Source: Polaribacter sp. (GTDB lineage Bacteria; Bacteroidota; Bacteroidia; Flavobacteriales; Flavobacteriaceae). Taken from it: a stretch of DNA of 64,000 nt. Each line of letters starts with the position of its first letter. Position 1 is the first letter of the stretch. This document shows positions 1-9,657 of this stretch, piece after piece. The notes under the pieces were generated by a model. It did no database searches. It was not told where the DNA came from and was given only the letters and a program-made list of their open reading frames with translations. The stretch is taken from contig NZ_JAHEHX010000021.1 of assembly GCF_024639685.1 (NCBI RefSeq), positions 248,001 through 312,000 of the forward strand, in the 5' to 3' direction. The position numbers were made by a program, and so were the translations under genes.

Positions 1-702
1 TTTATCACCACCACCTAAAAAACCAATATAAGCTGCTAACACAGCACCAGCAACTGTAGCCATACCTCCTATCATTACTAACAGCATCTCAGACCTATTC
101 ATCTTATCTAAATAAGCCTTAATTAGTAATGGAGCTTCTGTTTGACCTAAAAATATATTACCTGCTACAGATAAACTTTCTGTTCCTGAAATACCTAAAA
201 CTTTACTTAAAGCTATAGCTAGAAGCTTCACAACTTTTTGAATAATACCTAAATAAAATAATAATGATGTTAAGGCCGAAAAGAAGATTATCGTTGGTAA
301 AACTTGAAAAGCAAAAATATACCCAAAAGTATTTACATCACCTACCATACCTGAAAACAGAAACTCGCTTCCTGCTTTGGTATATTCTAAAATTTCGATA
401 AAAATTCCGCCTATAAATTCAAAAACCTTCTGAATAAAAGCAATTTTTAGCACACCAATTGCAATTAATAATTGAATTGATAAACCTATACCTACTTTTT
501 TCCAATCAATAGCTTTTTTATTACTACTAAATAAAAATGCAATTATAATTAAAGAGCACATTCCTAAGACACCCCTCCATAAACTATTAAAAGAAAAACC
601 TTGGCTCGGTAAAATCTTACTCGCTGTTTGCACAACCTCTGTATCTTGAGAAAAAATAGACAAAGAAAAGATACAGAAAAATACGATAAGTATTTTTTTC
701 AT
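1..702 (-). CDS. Concentrative nucleoside transporter (NupC/CNT family), 3' end outside window
   Basis: Runs from the ATG at 702 leftwards off the window edge: 234 codons without a stop, translated by hand. The N-terminus looks like a signal peptide (MKKILIVFFCIFSLSIFSQ), followed by hydrophobic membrane segments. Near residue 184 lies the GQTEAPL motif typical of CNT transporters, which take up nucleosides with Na+ or H+; the next stretch (GGMATVAGAVLAAYIGFLGG) also fits the family. The missing part is the C-terminal transport core. It sits 20 bp downstream of the bifunctional-nuclease gene on the same strand, so the two are probably co-transcribed. Family assignment is firm; the substrate and coupling ion are inferred. 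Confidence 0.85.
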   Translation of the reverse strand, partial: MKKILIVFFCIFSLSIFSQDTEVVQTASKILPSQGFSFNSLWRGVLGMCSLIIIAFLFSSNKKAIDWKKVGIGLSIQLLIAIGVLKIAFIQKVFEFIGGIFIEILEYTKAGSEFLFSGMVGDVNTFGYIFAFQVLPTIIFFSALTSLLFYLGIIQKVVKLLAIALSKVLGISGTESLSVAGNIFLGQTEAPLLIKAYLDKMNRSEMLLVMIGGMATVAGAVLAAYIGFLGGGDK

Positions 703-722
703 AATTATAATATAAATAAGTT

Positions 723-1331
723 TTAAGAGCGTTTGCTTATTTCGTCTCTAATATTTGCTGCCAGTTCGTAATTTTCATTGGCAACAGCAAGATCTAACTG
801 TTTATTTAATTCTTTCAAGGATAACGAAGTATAGTCTTTTTTTATTGATGAAGAATCATTCTTAGAAACCATATCCTCTTTTTGATTTAAATTATTTTGT
901 ATTTCTAACTCCTCTTCTACTTTAAGATAAACACCTGCTTTATCCAAAATATTTTCATAAGTATAAATAGGAGCATCAAATCGAACTGCAATAGCAATTG
1001 CGTCTGAAGTTCTAGTATCTATGACTTCTTTTTTGCCATCTTTTTCGCAAACTAAACTTGAAAAAAACACACCATCAACTAATTTATGGATAATAACTTC
1101 TTTTATATTAATAGAAAAAGTAGCAGAAAATGTTTTAAATAAATCGTGTGTTAGTGGTCTTGGAGGCCTAATTTCTGTTTCTAAGGCAATAGCAATAGAT
1201 TGTGCTTCAAAAGCTCCAATAATAATAGGTAAAGTTCTTGTTCCTTCTATCTCGCTCAAAACCAAAGCATAAGCACCAGTTTGTGTTTGACTATAAGAAA
1301 TCCCTTTGATGGTTAATAATGTTAAACTCAT
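723..1331 (-). CDS. Bifunctional nuclease (BFN/DUF151) family protein with C-terminal UVR motif
   Basis: About 202 residues. The first ~130 residues match the BFN domain (YALVLSEIEGTRTLPIIIG, then EAQSIAIALE and RTSDAIAIAVRF). The last ~35 residues form a UVR-type helical hairpin (LKELNKQLDLAVANENYELA), the motif with which UvrB and UvrC contact each other. BFN proteins are reported to have DNase/RNase activity; the role in this group is not established. I chose the ATG at 1331 (MSLTLLTIKG), which is where homologues begin, rather than the longer reading at 1358. A TAGATTTG box at 1335-1342 lies just upstream of this ATG, so the message may be nearly leaderless. Confidence 0.85.
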   Translation of the reverse strand: MSLTLLTIKGISYSQTQTGAYALVLSEIEGTRTLPIIIGAFEAQSIAIALETEIRPPRPLTHDLFKTFSATFSINIKEVIIHKLVDGVFFSSLVCEKDGKKEVIDTRTSDAIAIAVRFDAPIYTYENILDKAGVYLKVEEELEIQNNLNQKEDMVSKNDSSSIKKDYTSLSLKELNKQLDLAVANENYELAANIRDEISKRS

Positions 1332-1436
1332 AGACAAATCTACATAATTAAAAAGCAAATAAACTTTTTTTAAGAGGGCACAATTTAATAAAAATAATAG
1401 ATTGAGAACTTTTATTTCGTGAGTTTTTTAAAAAGT

Positions 1437-1466
1437 AAAAACCTACTAAAAGAATAGTAGGTTTTT
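1437..1466 (-). terminator. Rho-independent terminator after etfA
   Basis: Perfect 12-bp stem (1437-1448 with 1455-1466) and a 6-nt loop, with T runs on both sides, so it could work in both directions. It lies 23 bp beyond the etfA stop on the minus strand. Confidence 0.8.
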
Positions 1467-1489
1467 TTTTAATCTTCTTTTTTAAAAAA

Positions 1490-2449
1490 TTAAGAAGCTT
1501 GTTTAAAAGCTTTTAATTTTTCTATTAAGGTTGGCACAACTTCAAAAGCGTCACCAACAATACCATAATCTGCAGCTTTAAAGAAAGGTGCCTCAGGATC
1601 AGTGTTAATAACTACTTTTACTTTTGATGCATTAATACCTGCTAAATGCTGTATCGCTCCAGAAATACCTATTGCTATGTATAAATTAGATGCAACAGGC
1701 TTACCTGTTTGACCTACGTGTTCTCCATGAGGCCTCCATCCTAAATCAGAAACTGGCTTAGAACATGCAGTAGCTGCTCCTAAAACATCAGCTAAATCTT
1801 CAACCATATTCCAATTTTCTGGCCCTTTTAAACCTCTACCTGCAGAAACTACAACTTCTGCATCTGCAATAGTAACTTTACCTGTTACTCTTTCTAGTTT
1901 TTCTGAAGTAACTCCAGAATCTACTACTGCAGCATCAAAATTTTCTGTTGATCCTGAAACTGCATTCTCATGCACACCATAAGAATTTTTAGCTACCCCA
2001 ATAATTTTATTATCTGTAGTAATTACTGTATTACTAAAACCTTTATTTGAGAACGCTTTTCTTTTTACTCTAAAAGGAGCTGTTGAACTTGGTAATTCTA
2101 CTACATTTGATGCATAGCCTGCATCTAAAGCTACTGCTAATAATGGTGCTGCATGTAAAGTATCAATACTTGAATCTAAAACAACCACTGATGCTCCAAC
2201 AGATGAAGCTGCCTGCTCAATAACAGAGGCATACTTTTTTGCATTAAAAGTTGATAATGAATCATTAGTAACTGAAAGTACTTTTTCTGCACCATAAGTA
2301 TACAGCTCTTCATTATTATTAGCGTTTATTGTTATAGCTACAAGATTGCTACCTAATTGCTCAGCAACTTTTTTGGCATAAGAAACAACTTCAAATGCAC
2401 TTTTCTTAAATTTTCCTTCTGTTGAATCTGCGAAAACTAAAACTGACAT
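1490..2449 (-). CDS. etfA: Electron transfer flavoprotein subunit alpha (EtfA/FixB)
   Basis: 319 residues, the normal length. The ETF alpha/beta N-terminal domain covers about residues 1-185. The C-terminal FAD domain carries AGRGLKGPENW, then HVGQTGKPVASNLYIAIGIS and GAIQHLAGI, the FAD-binding signature of the family. With EtfB it accepts electrons from acyl-CoA and related dehydrogenases and passes them to ETF:quinone oxidoreductase. It follows etfB on the same strand after a gap of about 100 bp and ends at a strong hairpin, giving a two-gene unit. No missing residues were noticed. Confidence 0.96.
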   Translation of the reverse strand: MSVLVFADSTEGKFKKSAFEVVSYAKKVAEQLGSNLVAITINANNNEELYTYGAEKVLSVTNDSLSTFNAKKYASVIEQAASSVGASVVVLDSSIDTLHAAPLLAVALDAGYASNVVELPSSTAPFRVKRKAFSNKGFSNTVITTDNKIIGVAKNSYGVHENAVSGSTENFDAAVVDSGVTSEKLERVTGKVTIADAEVVVSAGRGLKGPENWNMVEDLADVLGAATACSKPVSDLGWRPHGEHVGQTGKPVASNLYIAIGISGAIQHLAGINASKVKVVINTDPEAPFFKAADYGIVGDAFEVVPTLIEKLKAFKQAS

Positions 2450-2547
2450 ATATTTTAAGTTTTATATGTTGATTTTTTATCAAACTAAAAAAACAACAAG
2501 ATTATTTTTTATTTGTTCCGATTTTAAAACTTCGGATAATTTTATGT

Positions 2548-3294
2548 TTAAATTACTTTAGCTTCATTGTGCAACAAGTTAATTAACTCATCTACATTAT
2601 CTGCATCAATCAATTTAACTGCACCCTTTGGCGCTGGTTTTTCAAAAGATTCAATAGATGTTGCATCCTCTGCTAAAATAGGTTCTAAAACATTTAAAGG
2701 TTTTTTACGAGCCATCATAATTCCACGCATATTAGGTATACGCAAATCTTTCTCTTCTACAATTCCTTTTTGACCACCAATTACTAATGGTAATGAGGTA
2801 CTTAAAGTTTCATTTCCTCCATCAATTTCTCTAACTGCTGTTACTAAAGTACCATCTACTTCTATACCCACACAACCATTTACAAAATTGAAATCTACTA
2901 ATGCAGCTAACATTCCAGGAACCATACCACCATTATAGTCAATTGATTCTCTACCTGCTAAAACTAAATCATACCCACCGCTTTTAACAACCTCTGCTAA
3001 CTGTTTTGCAACAGACAAACCATCTGCAGCATCTACATTTACACGAATAGCATCATCTGCACCAATTGCTAAGGCTTTACGTAATGTTGGTTCTGTAGTT
3101 GCATTACCAACATTAACAACAGTTACACTTGCACCATGCTTTTCTTTAAACCACATTGCTCTTGTTAAACTGAACTCATCATAAGGATTGATTACAAATT
3201 GTACTCCATTAGTATCGAATTTTGTATCTCCTTCTGTAAAATTAATCTTAGAAGTAGTATCTGGAACGTGACTTATACAAACCAATATTTTCAT
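2548..3294 (-). CDS. etfB: Electron transfer flavoprotein subunit beta (EtfB/FixA)
   Basis: 248 residues. It begins MKILVCISHVPDTTSKINF, the family's typical N-terminus, and contains DLVLAGRESIDYNGGMVPGM, the AMP-binding and signature segment of ETF beta. It partners EtfA in shuttling electrons from flavin dehydrogenases to the quinone pool. It is the first gene of the etfB-etfA unit; a TAATTTTG -7 box lies 31 bp upstream of the ATG. Confidence 0.96.
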   Translation of the reverse strand: MKILVCISHVPDTTSKINFTEGDTKFDTNGVQFVINPYDEFSLTRAMWFKEKHGASVTVVNVGNATTEPTLRKALAIGADDAIRVNVDAADGLSVAKQLAEVVKSGGYDLVLAGRESIDYNGGMVPGMLAALVDFNFVNGCVGIEVDGTLVTAVREIDGGNETLSTSLPLVIGGQKGIVEEKDLRIPNMRGIMMARKKPLNVLEPILAEDATSIESFEKPAPKGAVKLIDADNVDELINLLHNEAKVI

Positions 3295-3325
3295 AAAATT
3301 CTATTTTTCGTTTATTAATCGATAA

Positions 3326-3333
3326 CAAAATTA
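3326..3333 (-). promoter_or_regulatory. -7 box (TAATTTTG) of etfBA
   Basis: Matches the Bacteroidota TAnnTTTG consensus on the minus strand, 31 bp upstream of the etfB ATG. No convincing -33 TTG at the usual distance was seen. Confidence 0.55.
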
Positions 3334-3440
3334 ATGATTTTTTTTAAAAAATACTATGCATGCATAATAAATTTTTTGTTAAAAAATTGATATGATAAGT
3401 TTCTGAGTTTTATTTTAAATAATTCTAAAAAACAGCTGGA

Positions 3441-4222
3441 TTATTTATAAATGAACTTAAATTTCTCATAAGACACTTTTGTTTTTGGCCCTGCTACTTG
3501 AGTATAAGCCCCTGCTTTAAAGAAAAAATTACCATCCATTGTTTTCCATAAATCACTAAGATTATACGAAATAACTCTTGCTTCATTTTTAGTCAGGTTT
3601 TTAATTTCTACGGCTAACTCATCTCCATCGCCAAGAATTTTAATAATACATTCTATCCTATCTTTTTCATCAAATGAGGTAAAAAAATCGTTTTCTACAT
3701 CTCCTTCGTTTTTTAAATAACTTTCTGTAACTACAACTCTTATATCATTTCCTCCTGCAATTTCCACTCTCAATAAAGGCCTTTTTACTCCTTTTGCATC
3801 ATTATGTATTTGACCAATGGTAACTCCTTTATTAGGGCTAGCATCTGGTACATCTTCAAAGGAGGCAATAAAATGCATAGCACTCTTAGCACTTAAATAT
3901 AAATCTTTCTCTTGTCTAATTTCGATTCTATCACTTTTTTGACCTGGAGAAATTAAAATCATTTTTCCATCTAACACATAGAAATAATCTTTGAAACAAA
4001 GTTCTTCTGCTTTTTTTAAATCTAACTTTGTTTTACCTTGATTTGTATAATAATGGAGTTTCGCATCAACTAAAGCTTATTAAGTTTTTCAATATCACCA
4101 GGCTTTATATTACAATTTACTGTGTTCTTCTGACAGTAACCTAAAGTTAGGTTAAAGAGTGCATACACAACAAAAAATATATAATTTAAATTGATAAAAT
4201 TAAGTTTAATAAACTTTTTAAT
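3441..4222 (-). pseudogene. Broken alginate lyase, polysaccharide lyase family 7 (PL7)
   Basis: The minus-strand frame that ends at 3441 is open back to 4076 but has only an internal GTG (3977) as a possible start. Its product has all three PL7 motifs: RIEIRQ (the RSELR box), GQIHND (the QIH catalytic box) and FFKAGAYTQ (the YFKAGVYNQ box). The N-terminal part is read in another frame, from about 4222 to a TAG at 4072-4070: a hydrophobic leader and then CQKNTVNCNIKPGDIEKLNK. One base lost at about 4077-4078 would join the two frames. The leader begins at ATT or ATA rather than ATG. Two lesions in one gene argue for real decay over a single sequencing error. PL7 enzymes cleave alginate from brown algae. 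Confidence 0.7.
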
Positions 4223-4366
4223 ATTTTGTTAATATAATCTATTATATAAACAATTTAAAGATACTAATTTTTTCAAAAAATTATTCCATAATTTATGAAG
4301 GATGATGTTAATAAATTCAATTTGTTGCGTTGTTATAATTCTAAAGATATCAATAAAAGTTATGAT

Positions 4367-4394
4367 TTGTTTAGATCAAAATTCACTACTTTTG
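4367..4394 (+). promoter_or_regulatory. Promoter of pdhB (TTG-N17-TACTTTTG)
   Basis: A -33 TTG at 4367-4369 and a -7 TACTTTTG at 4387-4394 are separated by 17 bp, matching the Bacteroidota primary-sigma consensus. The -7 box is 30 bp from the pdhB ATG. Confidence 0.65.
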
Positions 4395-4424
4395 TTTTTT
4401 ATTTTTAATATACGATAATAACAA

Positions 4425-5402
4425 ATGAAAACAGTTCAATTTAGAGAAGCTATTTGCGAAGCAATGAGCGAAGAAATGCGCAGAGATGAAAGCATTTATT
4501 TAATGGGTGAAGAAGTTGCTGAATATAATGGTGCTTATAAGGCTAGTAAAGGAATGCTAGATGAGTTCGGTGAAAAAAGAGTTATTGATACTCCTATTGC
4601 TGAACTTGGTTTTGCAGGAATAGCAATCGGTTCTGCTATGAATGGTAACAGACCAATTGTAGAATATATGACATTTAATTTCTCTTTAGTTGGAATTGAT
4701 CAAATTATAAACAATGCTGCAAAAATTAGACAAATGTCTGGAGGTCAGTTCAACTGTCCTATTGTTTTTAGGGGACCTACAGCTTCTGCTGGTCAACTAG
4801 GTGCAACTCACTCTCAGGCTTTTGAAAACTGGTTTGCAAACACACCTGGTTTAAAAGTTATTGTGCCTTCAAATCCTTATGACGCAAAAGGTTTATTAAA
4901 AGCTGCAATTAGAGATGATGATCCAGTAATTTTTATGGAATCTGAACAAATGTATGGTGATAAAATGGAAATTCCTGAAGGAGAGTACATTATACCTATT
5001 GGAGTTGCAGATATTAAAAGAGAAGGAACTGATGTAACTATAGTTTCTTTTGGTAAAATTATCAAAGAAGCATACAAAGCTGCTGAAGAATTAGCCAAAG
5101 AAAATATTTCTGTAGAAATTATCGATTTAAGAACGGTAAGACCAATGGACCATGATGCTATTTTAACTTCTGTAAAGAAAACAAATCGTTTGGTAATTCT
5201 AGAAGAAGCATGGCCGTTCGCAAGTGTTGCTTCAGAAATCACATATAGAATACAAGACAAAGCATTTGATTATTTAGATGCCCCTATCAAAAGAATAACA
5301 ACTGCAGATACTCCAGCTCCTTATTCTCCAGTATTACTTGAGAAATGGATTCCAAATCATAATGATGTTGTGAAAGCTGTAAAAGAAGTTTTATATTTAT
5401 AA
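4425..5402 (+). CDS. pdhB: Pyruvate dehydrogenase E1 component, beta subunit
   Basis: 325 residues, full length for an E1 beta of the alpha2beta2 type. The N-terminus MKTVQFREAICEAMSEEMRR and LMGEEVAEYNGAYKASKGML carry the thiamine-diphosphate-contacting Glu. The C-terminal transketolase domain has VIDLRTVRPMD and VILEEAWPFASVASEI. It decarboxylates pyruvate together with E1 alpha and passes the acetyl group to E2. Neither E1 alpha nor E2 is in the window; it is a single-gene transcript with its own promoter and terminator. Specificity for pyruvate over branched-chain oxoacids is inferred from overall similarity to flavobacterial PdhB. Confidence 0.93.
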   Translation: MKTVQFREAICEAMSEEMRRDESIYLMGEEVAEYNGAYKASKGMLDEFGEKRVIDTPIAELGFAGIAIGSAMNGNRPIVEYMTFNFSLVGIDQIINNAAKIRQMSGGQFNCPIVFRGPTASAGQLGATHSQAFENWFANTPGLKVIVPSNPYDAKGLLKAAIRDDDPVIFMESEQMYGDKMEIPEGEYIIPIGVADIKREGTDVTIVSFGKIIKEAYKAAEELAKENISVEIIDLRTVRPMDHDAILTSVKKTNRLVILEEAWPFASVASEITYRIQDKAFDYLDAPIKRITTADTPAPYSPVLLEKWIPNHNDVVKAVKEVLYL

Positions 5403-5424
5403 AGATTTTCACTTTAAAAATTAT

Positions 5425-5462
5425 AAAAAATCCTTTTTTCTCAATTGAAAAAAGGATTTTTT
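5425..5462 (+). terminator. Terminator after pdhB
   Basis: Perfect 16-bp stem (5425-5440 with 5447-5462) with a 6-nt loop. The right arm ends in a T run. Confidence 0.85.
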
Positions 5463-5543
5463 ATTGATATCATAATATTCAATTTATGCGAAATTCATTG
5501 CGTAAATTTACTCTTTAAATTTCTCTGAAGATTAAGCTTTCAC

Positions 5544-5551
5544 TATTTTTG
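5544..5551 (+). promoter_or_regulatory. -7 box (TATTTTTG) of ppa
   Basis: TAnnTTTG match 26 bp upstream of the ppa ATG. No clear -33 TTG. Confidence 0.5.
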
Positions 5552-5577
5552 CTGCAAAATAATTCAGTAAAAAAATA

Positions 5578-6111
5578 ATGAGCAAAGAACAAAAAAAACA
5601 AGTAACATTTGACGTACTTATAGAAATACCTAAAGGGAGTAGAAACAAATACGAATATGACTTTACTCTCCATAAAATACGTTTTGATAGAATGTTATTC
5701 TCTTCTATGATGTACCCTGGAGATTATGGGTTTATACCAGAAACTCTAGCATTAGATTCAGATCCATTAGATGTTTTAGTATTAGGTCACCAACCTACTT
5801 ATCCAATGGTAGTTATGGAAGTAAGACCAATTGGAGTATTCTATATGACTGATGAAAAAGGGCCAGATGAAAAAGTTATTTGTGTACCTGTTTCTGATCC
5901 AATTTGGAGTAAAAAATCAGATATTACAGATTTAAACCCACATAGACTAAAAGAAATTGAACACTTTTTTCAAGTTTATAAAGACTTAGAAAAGAAAAAA
6001 GTTGACACTGGAGGATGGGGAAATGCAGAAGCAGCTATAAAAATTTATAACGAATGTGTAGCACGATATGACAATAGTGAACACAAGAAAAAAAGAACTT
6101 TTACTATTTAA
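5578..6111 (+). CDS. ppa: Soluble inorganic pyrophosphatase (family I)
   Basis: 177 residues. The family I active-site signature is present as DSDPLDVL, preceded by MYPGDYGFIPETLAL; further on come KKVDTGGWGNAEAA and the C-terminal helix. It hydrolyses pyrophosphate to phosphate in the cytoplasm, pulling biosynthetic reactions forward. The next gene is the membrane-bound pyrophosphatase hppA, which couples the same reaction to ion pumping. Each gene has its own -7 box and ppa has its own terminator, so they are neighbours but not an operon. Confidence 0.95.
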   Translation: MSKEQKKQVTFDVLIEIPKGSRNKYEYDFTLHKIRFDRMLFSSMMYPGDYGFIPETLALDSDPLDVLVLGHQPTYPMVVMEVRPIGVFYMTDEKGPDEKVICVPVSDPIWSKKSDITDLNPHRLKEIEHFFQVYKDLEKKKVDTGGWGNAEAAIKIYNECVARYDNSEHKKKRTFTI

Positions 6112-6131
6112 TTAGTCAAAAAAGAATACAC

Positions 6132-6162
6132 AAAACATCTTAATTTATTAAGATGTTTTTTT
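6132..6162 (+). terminator. Terminator after ppa
   Basis: 11-bp perfect stem (6132-6142 with 6149-6159), 6-nt loop, then a T tail; 20 bp after the ppa stop. Confidence 0.85.
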
Positions 6163-6324
6163 GTGCATAAAATTATTTTTTAGCTTCATTATATAATACA
6201 AAAACATAAAAGAAATACAATCAAATCTTCATTAATTTATAAAAGTGAAAATATAATAATTTAAGAGTTAAATAAATAAATAATCTTTAATTTCTATAGT
6301 CTTTTTTTATCAATTTAATTTTAT

Positions 6325-6332
6325 TACTTTTG
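6325..6332 (+). promoter_or_regulatory. -7 box (TACTTTTG) of hppA
   Basis: TAnnTTTG match 41 bp upstream of the hppA ATG. Confidence 0.5.
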
Positions 6333-6373
6333 GCCTCGTTTTAAAATTCAATAATTTAAATTAACTAACAAAT

Positions 6374-8761
6374 ATGGAATTATTAGTAAACTATTTATGG
6401 GCTTTTGGTCTTTTAGCCCTTGCTTTCGTTTTTATTAAAAGTGCTTGGGTTTCTAAGCAAGATGAAGGTGAAGACAGAATGAAAAGAATTGCAAAAAATA
6501 TTGCTGATGGAGCAATGTCTTTTCTAAAAGCTGAGTACAAAGTACTTGCAATTTTTGTGGTAGCAGTAGCTATCCTATTATACTTTAAAGGAAGTGCAGA
6601 AGTAGGGTCTAGTGGAGTTGTGGCAATATCTTTTATTATAGGGGCAATTTGTTCTGCTTTAGCAGGATTTATTGGAATGAAAGTAGCAACAAAAGCCAAT
6701 GTAAGAACTACACAAGCTGCAAGAACATCTTTAGGAAGAGCATTAGAGGTTGCCTTTGCAGGTGGAGCTGTAATGGGACTTGGTGTTGTTGGTCTTGGTG
6801 TATTAGGATTGAGTGGTTTATTCATGATTTATCAAAATATATGGCCAGGTGCTGAAAACTTAACACTAGTATTAAACGTTCTTTCTGGTTTCTCATTAGG
6901 TGCTTCTTCAATTGCTTTATTTGCAAGAGTTGGTGGTGGTATTTACACAAAGGCAGCTGATGTTGGTGCTGATTTAGTTGGTAAAGTAGAAGCTGGAATT
7001 CCTGAAGATCATCCATTAAATCCTGCAACAATTGCAGATAACGTTGGTGATAATGTAGGTGATGTTGCTGGAATGGGAGCAGATTTATTTGAATCTTATG
7101 TAGGTTCAATTATTGGTACTATGGTTTTAGGTGCTTTTATTATTACACCTGACTTAAATGGATTAGGTGCTGTTTACTTACCATTAGTATTAGCTGCTGT
7201 TGGAATTGTGATGTCAATTTTAGGGTCATTCTTTGTAAGAGTAAAAGATGGAGGAAATCCTCAAACTGCTTTAAATATTGGTGAATTTGGATCAGCTGGT
7301 TTAATGGTTGTTGCATCTTATTTTATAATTAATGCTCTAATTCCTGAAGCTGTAGAAGGTTTACCTTTTGGTGCTATGGGTGTATTTTGGGCAACTATTG
7401 CTGGTTTAGTAGCTGGTTTAGCTGTAGGTAAAATAACAGAATATTACACAGCTACAGGAAAAGGACCTGTTAATTCAATTGTTGAACAATCTGAAACTGG
7501 ATCTGCAACAAATATTATTGCTGGTTTAGGTGTTGGAATGATGTCCACTGCTATACCAATTATTTTAATAGCTGCTGCAATTATTGTTTCACATCATTAT
7601 GCTGGGTTATATGGTATTGCAATTGCTGCTGTTGGTATGTTAGCAAACACTGGTATTCAATTAGCTGTAGATGCTTATGGTCCCATATGTGATAATGCTG
7701 GTGGTATTGCTGAAATGGCAGAATTACCAAGTGAAGTTAGAGAACGTACTGATAAATTAGATGCTGTTGGTAACACAACTGCTGCTGTTGGTAAAGGTTT
7801 TGCAATTGCATCTGCTGCTTTAACAGCATTGGCTTTATTTGCTGCTTTTATGAAAACTGCTAATGTTACAGCTATTGATGTTTCTCAGCCTAAAATTATG
7901 GCAGGATTATTAGTTGGTGGAATGTTGCCATTCGTTTTTTCTGCATTATCTATGAATGCTGTAGGTAGAGCTGCAATGGCTATGATTGAAGAAGTACGTC
8001 GTCAGTTTAGAGATATTCCTCAATTAAAAGCTGCTTTAGAAGTTATGAGAGCAGTAGATTCTGATATGACAAAAGCAACTAAAGAGCAAAGAGCAATTTT
8101 TGATGCTGCTGATGGTGTTGCTGAATATGACAAATGTGTTGATATCTCTACAAAGGCATCAATTAAAGAAATGGTTTTACCAGGTTTATTAGCTATTGCT
8201 GTTCCTGTTGCTGTTGGTTTTATTGGTGGTTCAGAAATGCTAGGAGGTTTATTAGCTGGTGTAACAACATGTGGTGTTTTAATGGCAATCTTTCAATCAA
8301 ATGCAGGTGGTGCTTGGGATAATGCTAAGAAGACTATTGAAGAACAAGGAAAAAAAGGAACTGATGCTCATAAAGCAGCAGTTGTAGGAGACACAGTTGG
8401 TGATCCTTTTAAAGACACTTCTGGACCTTCTTTAAATATTCTTTTAAAACTAATGTCTGTTGTTGCTTTAGTAATTGCACCAAGTATTGCAATGAATAGT
8501 GCAGATGTATCTGATTACAATACTAAGAAAGAAGTAAAAGTAGAGATCAAACAAACTACTGGAGATTTAGCAATGGCTACAATTACAACAACAAAAACTA
8601 TTGATGGAGTTGTTACTGAAGATATTCAAAAAATTGAGGGAACTGTTGAAGAAATAGAAAAAAAAGCAAAAGAAGCTGGAGAAATAGCTTCTGTAAATGT
8701 TTCTAAAAATAAAAAAGAAGTAACAAAAAAAATTGAAGTTATTGTTGAGAAACAAGAGTAA
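6374..8761 (+). CDS. hppA: Membrane-bound ion-translocating pyrophosphatase, K+-dependent type
   Basis: 795 residues with many membrane helices. The substrate-binding [11 protein letters not shown] lies near residues 196-206, followed by [15 protein letters not shown]. The second acidic motif [20 protein letters not shown] is near residue 680. At the site that separates K+-dependent from K+-independent enzymes the sequence reads GNTTAA (about residue 466); Ala there is the K+-dependent form, Lys the independent form. The enzyme pumps Na+ or H+ at the expense of pyrophosphate; sequence reading alone does not settle the ion, but Na+ is plausible next to NQR. About 80 C-terminal residues (from about residue 715) extend beyond the last helix as a charged, Thr/Lys/Glu-rich tail not seen in typical members. 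Confidence 0.96.
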   Translation: MELLVNYLWAFGLLALAFVFIKSAWVSKQDEGEDRMKRIAKNIADGAMSFLKAEYKVLAIFVVAVAILLYFKGSAEVGSSGVVAISFIIGAICSALAGFIGMKVATKANVRTTQAARTSLGRALEVAFAGGAVMGLGVVGLGVLGLSGLFMIYQNIWPGAENLTLVLNVLSGFSLGASSIALFARVGGGIYTKAADVGADLVGKVEAGIPEDHPLNPATIADNVGDNVGDVAGMGADLFESYVGSIIGTMVLGAFIITPDLNGLGAVYLPLVLAAVGIVMSILGSFFVRVKDGGNPQTALNIGEFGSAGLMVVASYFIINALIPEAVEGLPFGAMGVFWATIAGLVAGLAVGKITEYYTATGKGPVNSIVEQSETGSATNIIAGLGVGMMSTAIPIILIAAAIIVSHHYAGLYGIAIAAVGMLANTGIQLAVDAYGPICDNAGGIAEMAELPSEVRERTDKLDAVGNTTAAVGKGFAIASAALTALALFAAFMKTANVTAIDVSQPKIMAGLLVGGMLPFVFSALSMNAVGRAAMAMIEEVRRQFRDIPQLKAALEVMRAVDSDMTKATKEQRAIFDAADGVAEYDKCVDISTKASIKEMVLPGLLAIAVPVAVGFIGGSEMLGGLLAGVTTCGVLMAIFQSNAGGAWDNAKKTIEEQGKKGTDAHKAAVVGDTVGDPFKDTSGPSLNILLKLMSVVALVIAPSIAMNSADVSDYNTKKEVKVEIKQTTGDLAMATITTTKTIDGVVTEDIQKIEGTVEEIEKKAKEAGEIASVNVSKNKKEVTKKIEVIVEKQE

Positions 8762-8780
8762 ATTCAATTTAAATTATTTA

Positions 8781-8810
8781 AAAAAGCATCCAAAATTGGA
8801 TGCTTTTTTT
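8781..8810. terminator. Bidirectional terminator between hppA and pxpC
   Basis: 11-bp perfect stem (8781-8791 with 8798-8808) with A and T runs on the two sides. It sits between two converging genes; its last bases overlap the pxpC stop region. Confidence 0.85.
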
Positions 8811-9657
8811 ATGGAATTAATTTAAACTTAAATTTGTTATTAGTTGTCTTTTGAGCTAATATATTTATTGAATTTTCTGTTAATTGTATTATTCTTGGAT
8901 ATCCTCCAGTAACTTGACAATCTCTCATTAATACAATTAATTTACCTGAAGGCGTTATCTGAACAGTACCTGGAATAACAGCTGATGTTAGAATTTGTTC
9001 AAAATTATTTTCTACTATTTCATTCAGTTTAAAACCCATTCTATTATTATCTATAGATAATGAAAAAGATTTCTCAAATAATATATTTTGTTGTTCTTTA
9101 TTTAATAAATCAAATTCAGGTCCTTTAAAACATTCTATTATTTCTGATTCAAAATGATTTTTACTTATTTTTATTAATGAATTTGAATCTCTTAAATCTT
9201 GATCAAATGTATTATAATTTATAATATCGTTTTTTTTGAGAAGAAAATTTTTTGTGACATTTCGATAAAAACTTCTACTACCTAATTTTATTTCTGATAA
9301 AAAACCTCCTTTTACAGCAATGTAACAACGGACACCATACTTCACTTTTCCAAAGGATAAAACGTCATGTTTTTCGACTATAATTCTTTGATTTATTGAA
9401 ATAGGTTTATCGTTAATAGTAGGTGAAAAATTTCCACCAGAAATTGCAATCTCAGTATTTTCTAAAAATAAAAATTTACAAGCTCCTAGTGTTATTTCAA
9501 TAACAGCAGCATCTAGAGAATTATTTAAAATATGATTTGTTAAATCAGATGAAAAAAAATCCATAACTCCAGAAACAGGTACTCCAATTGATGCAAAACC
9601 AACTCTTCCTTTATCCTGTATAGATGTAAAAAAACCTGCTTTTAAAACTTTAAGCAT
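8809..9657 (-). CDS. pxpC: 5-oxoprolinase subunit C (biotin-dependent carboxyltransferase-like, KipA family)
   Basis: 282 residues. The N-terminus MLKVLKAGFFTSIQDKGRVG followed by SIGVPVSGVMD is the typical opening of the KipA/PxpC family, and SAVIPGTVQITPSGKLIVLM with DCQVTGGYPRI is the C-terminal signature. With PxpA and PxpB it forms the ATP-dependent 5-oxoprolinase that opens pyroglutamate to glutamate. Its start overlaps the end of pxpB by 8 bp, so translation is probably coupled. Function comes from work on the Bacillus and E. coli PxpABC complex. Confidence 0.93.
   Translation of the reverse strand: MLKVLKAGFFTSIQDKGRVGFASIGVPVSGVMDFFSSDLTNHILNNSLDAAVIEITLGACKFLFLENTEIAISGGNFSPTINDKPISINQRIIVEKHDVLSFGKVKYGVRCYIAVKGGFLSEIKLGSRSFYRNVTKNFLLKKNDIINYNTFDQDLRDSNSLIKISKNHFESEIIECFKGPEFDLLNKEQQNILFEKSFSLSIDNNRMGFKLNEIVENNFEQILTSAVIPGTVQITPSGKLIVLMRDCQVTGGYPRIIQLTENSINILAQKTTNNKFKFKLIP

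Noticed and set aside
6391-7109. Open frames antisense to hppA (6391-6825, 6822-7109) and a shifted frame at 6649-6855
   Set aside because: They lie inside the well-conserved pyrophosphatase gene, have biased composition (runs of Leu/His/Gln or Pro/Ala/Thr) and no start signals; they are shadows of the real gene.
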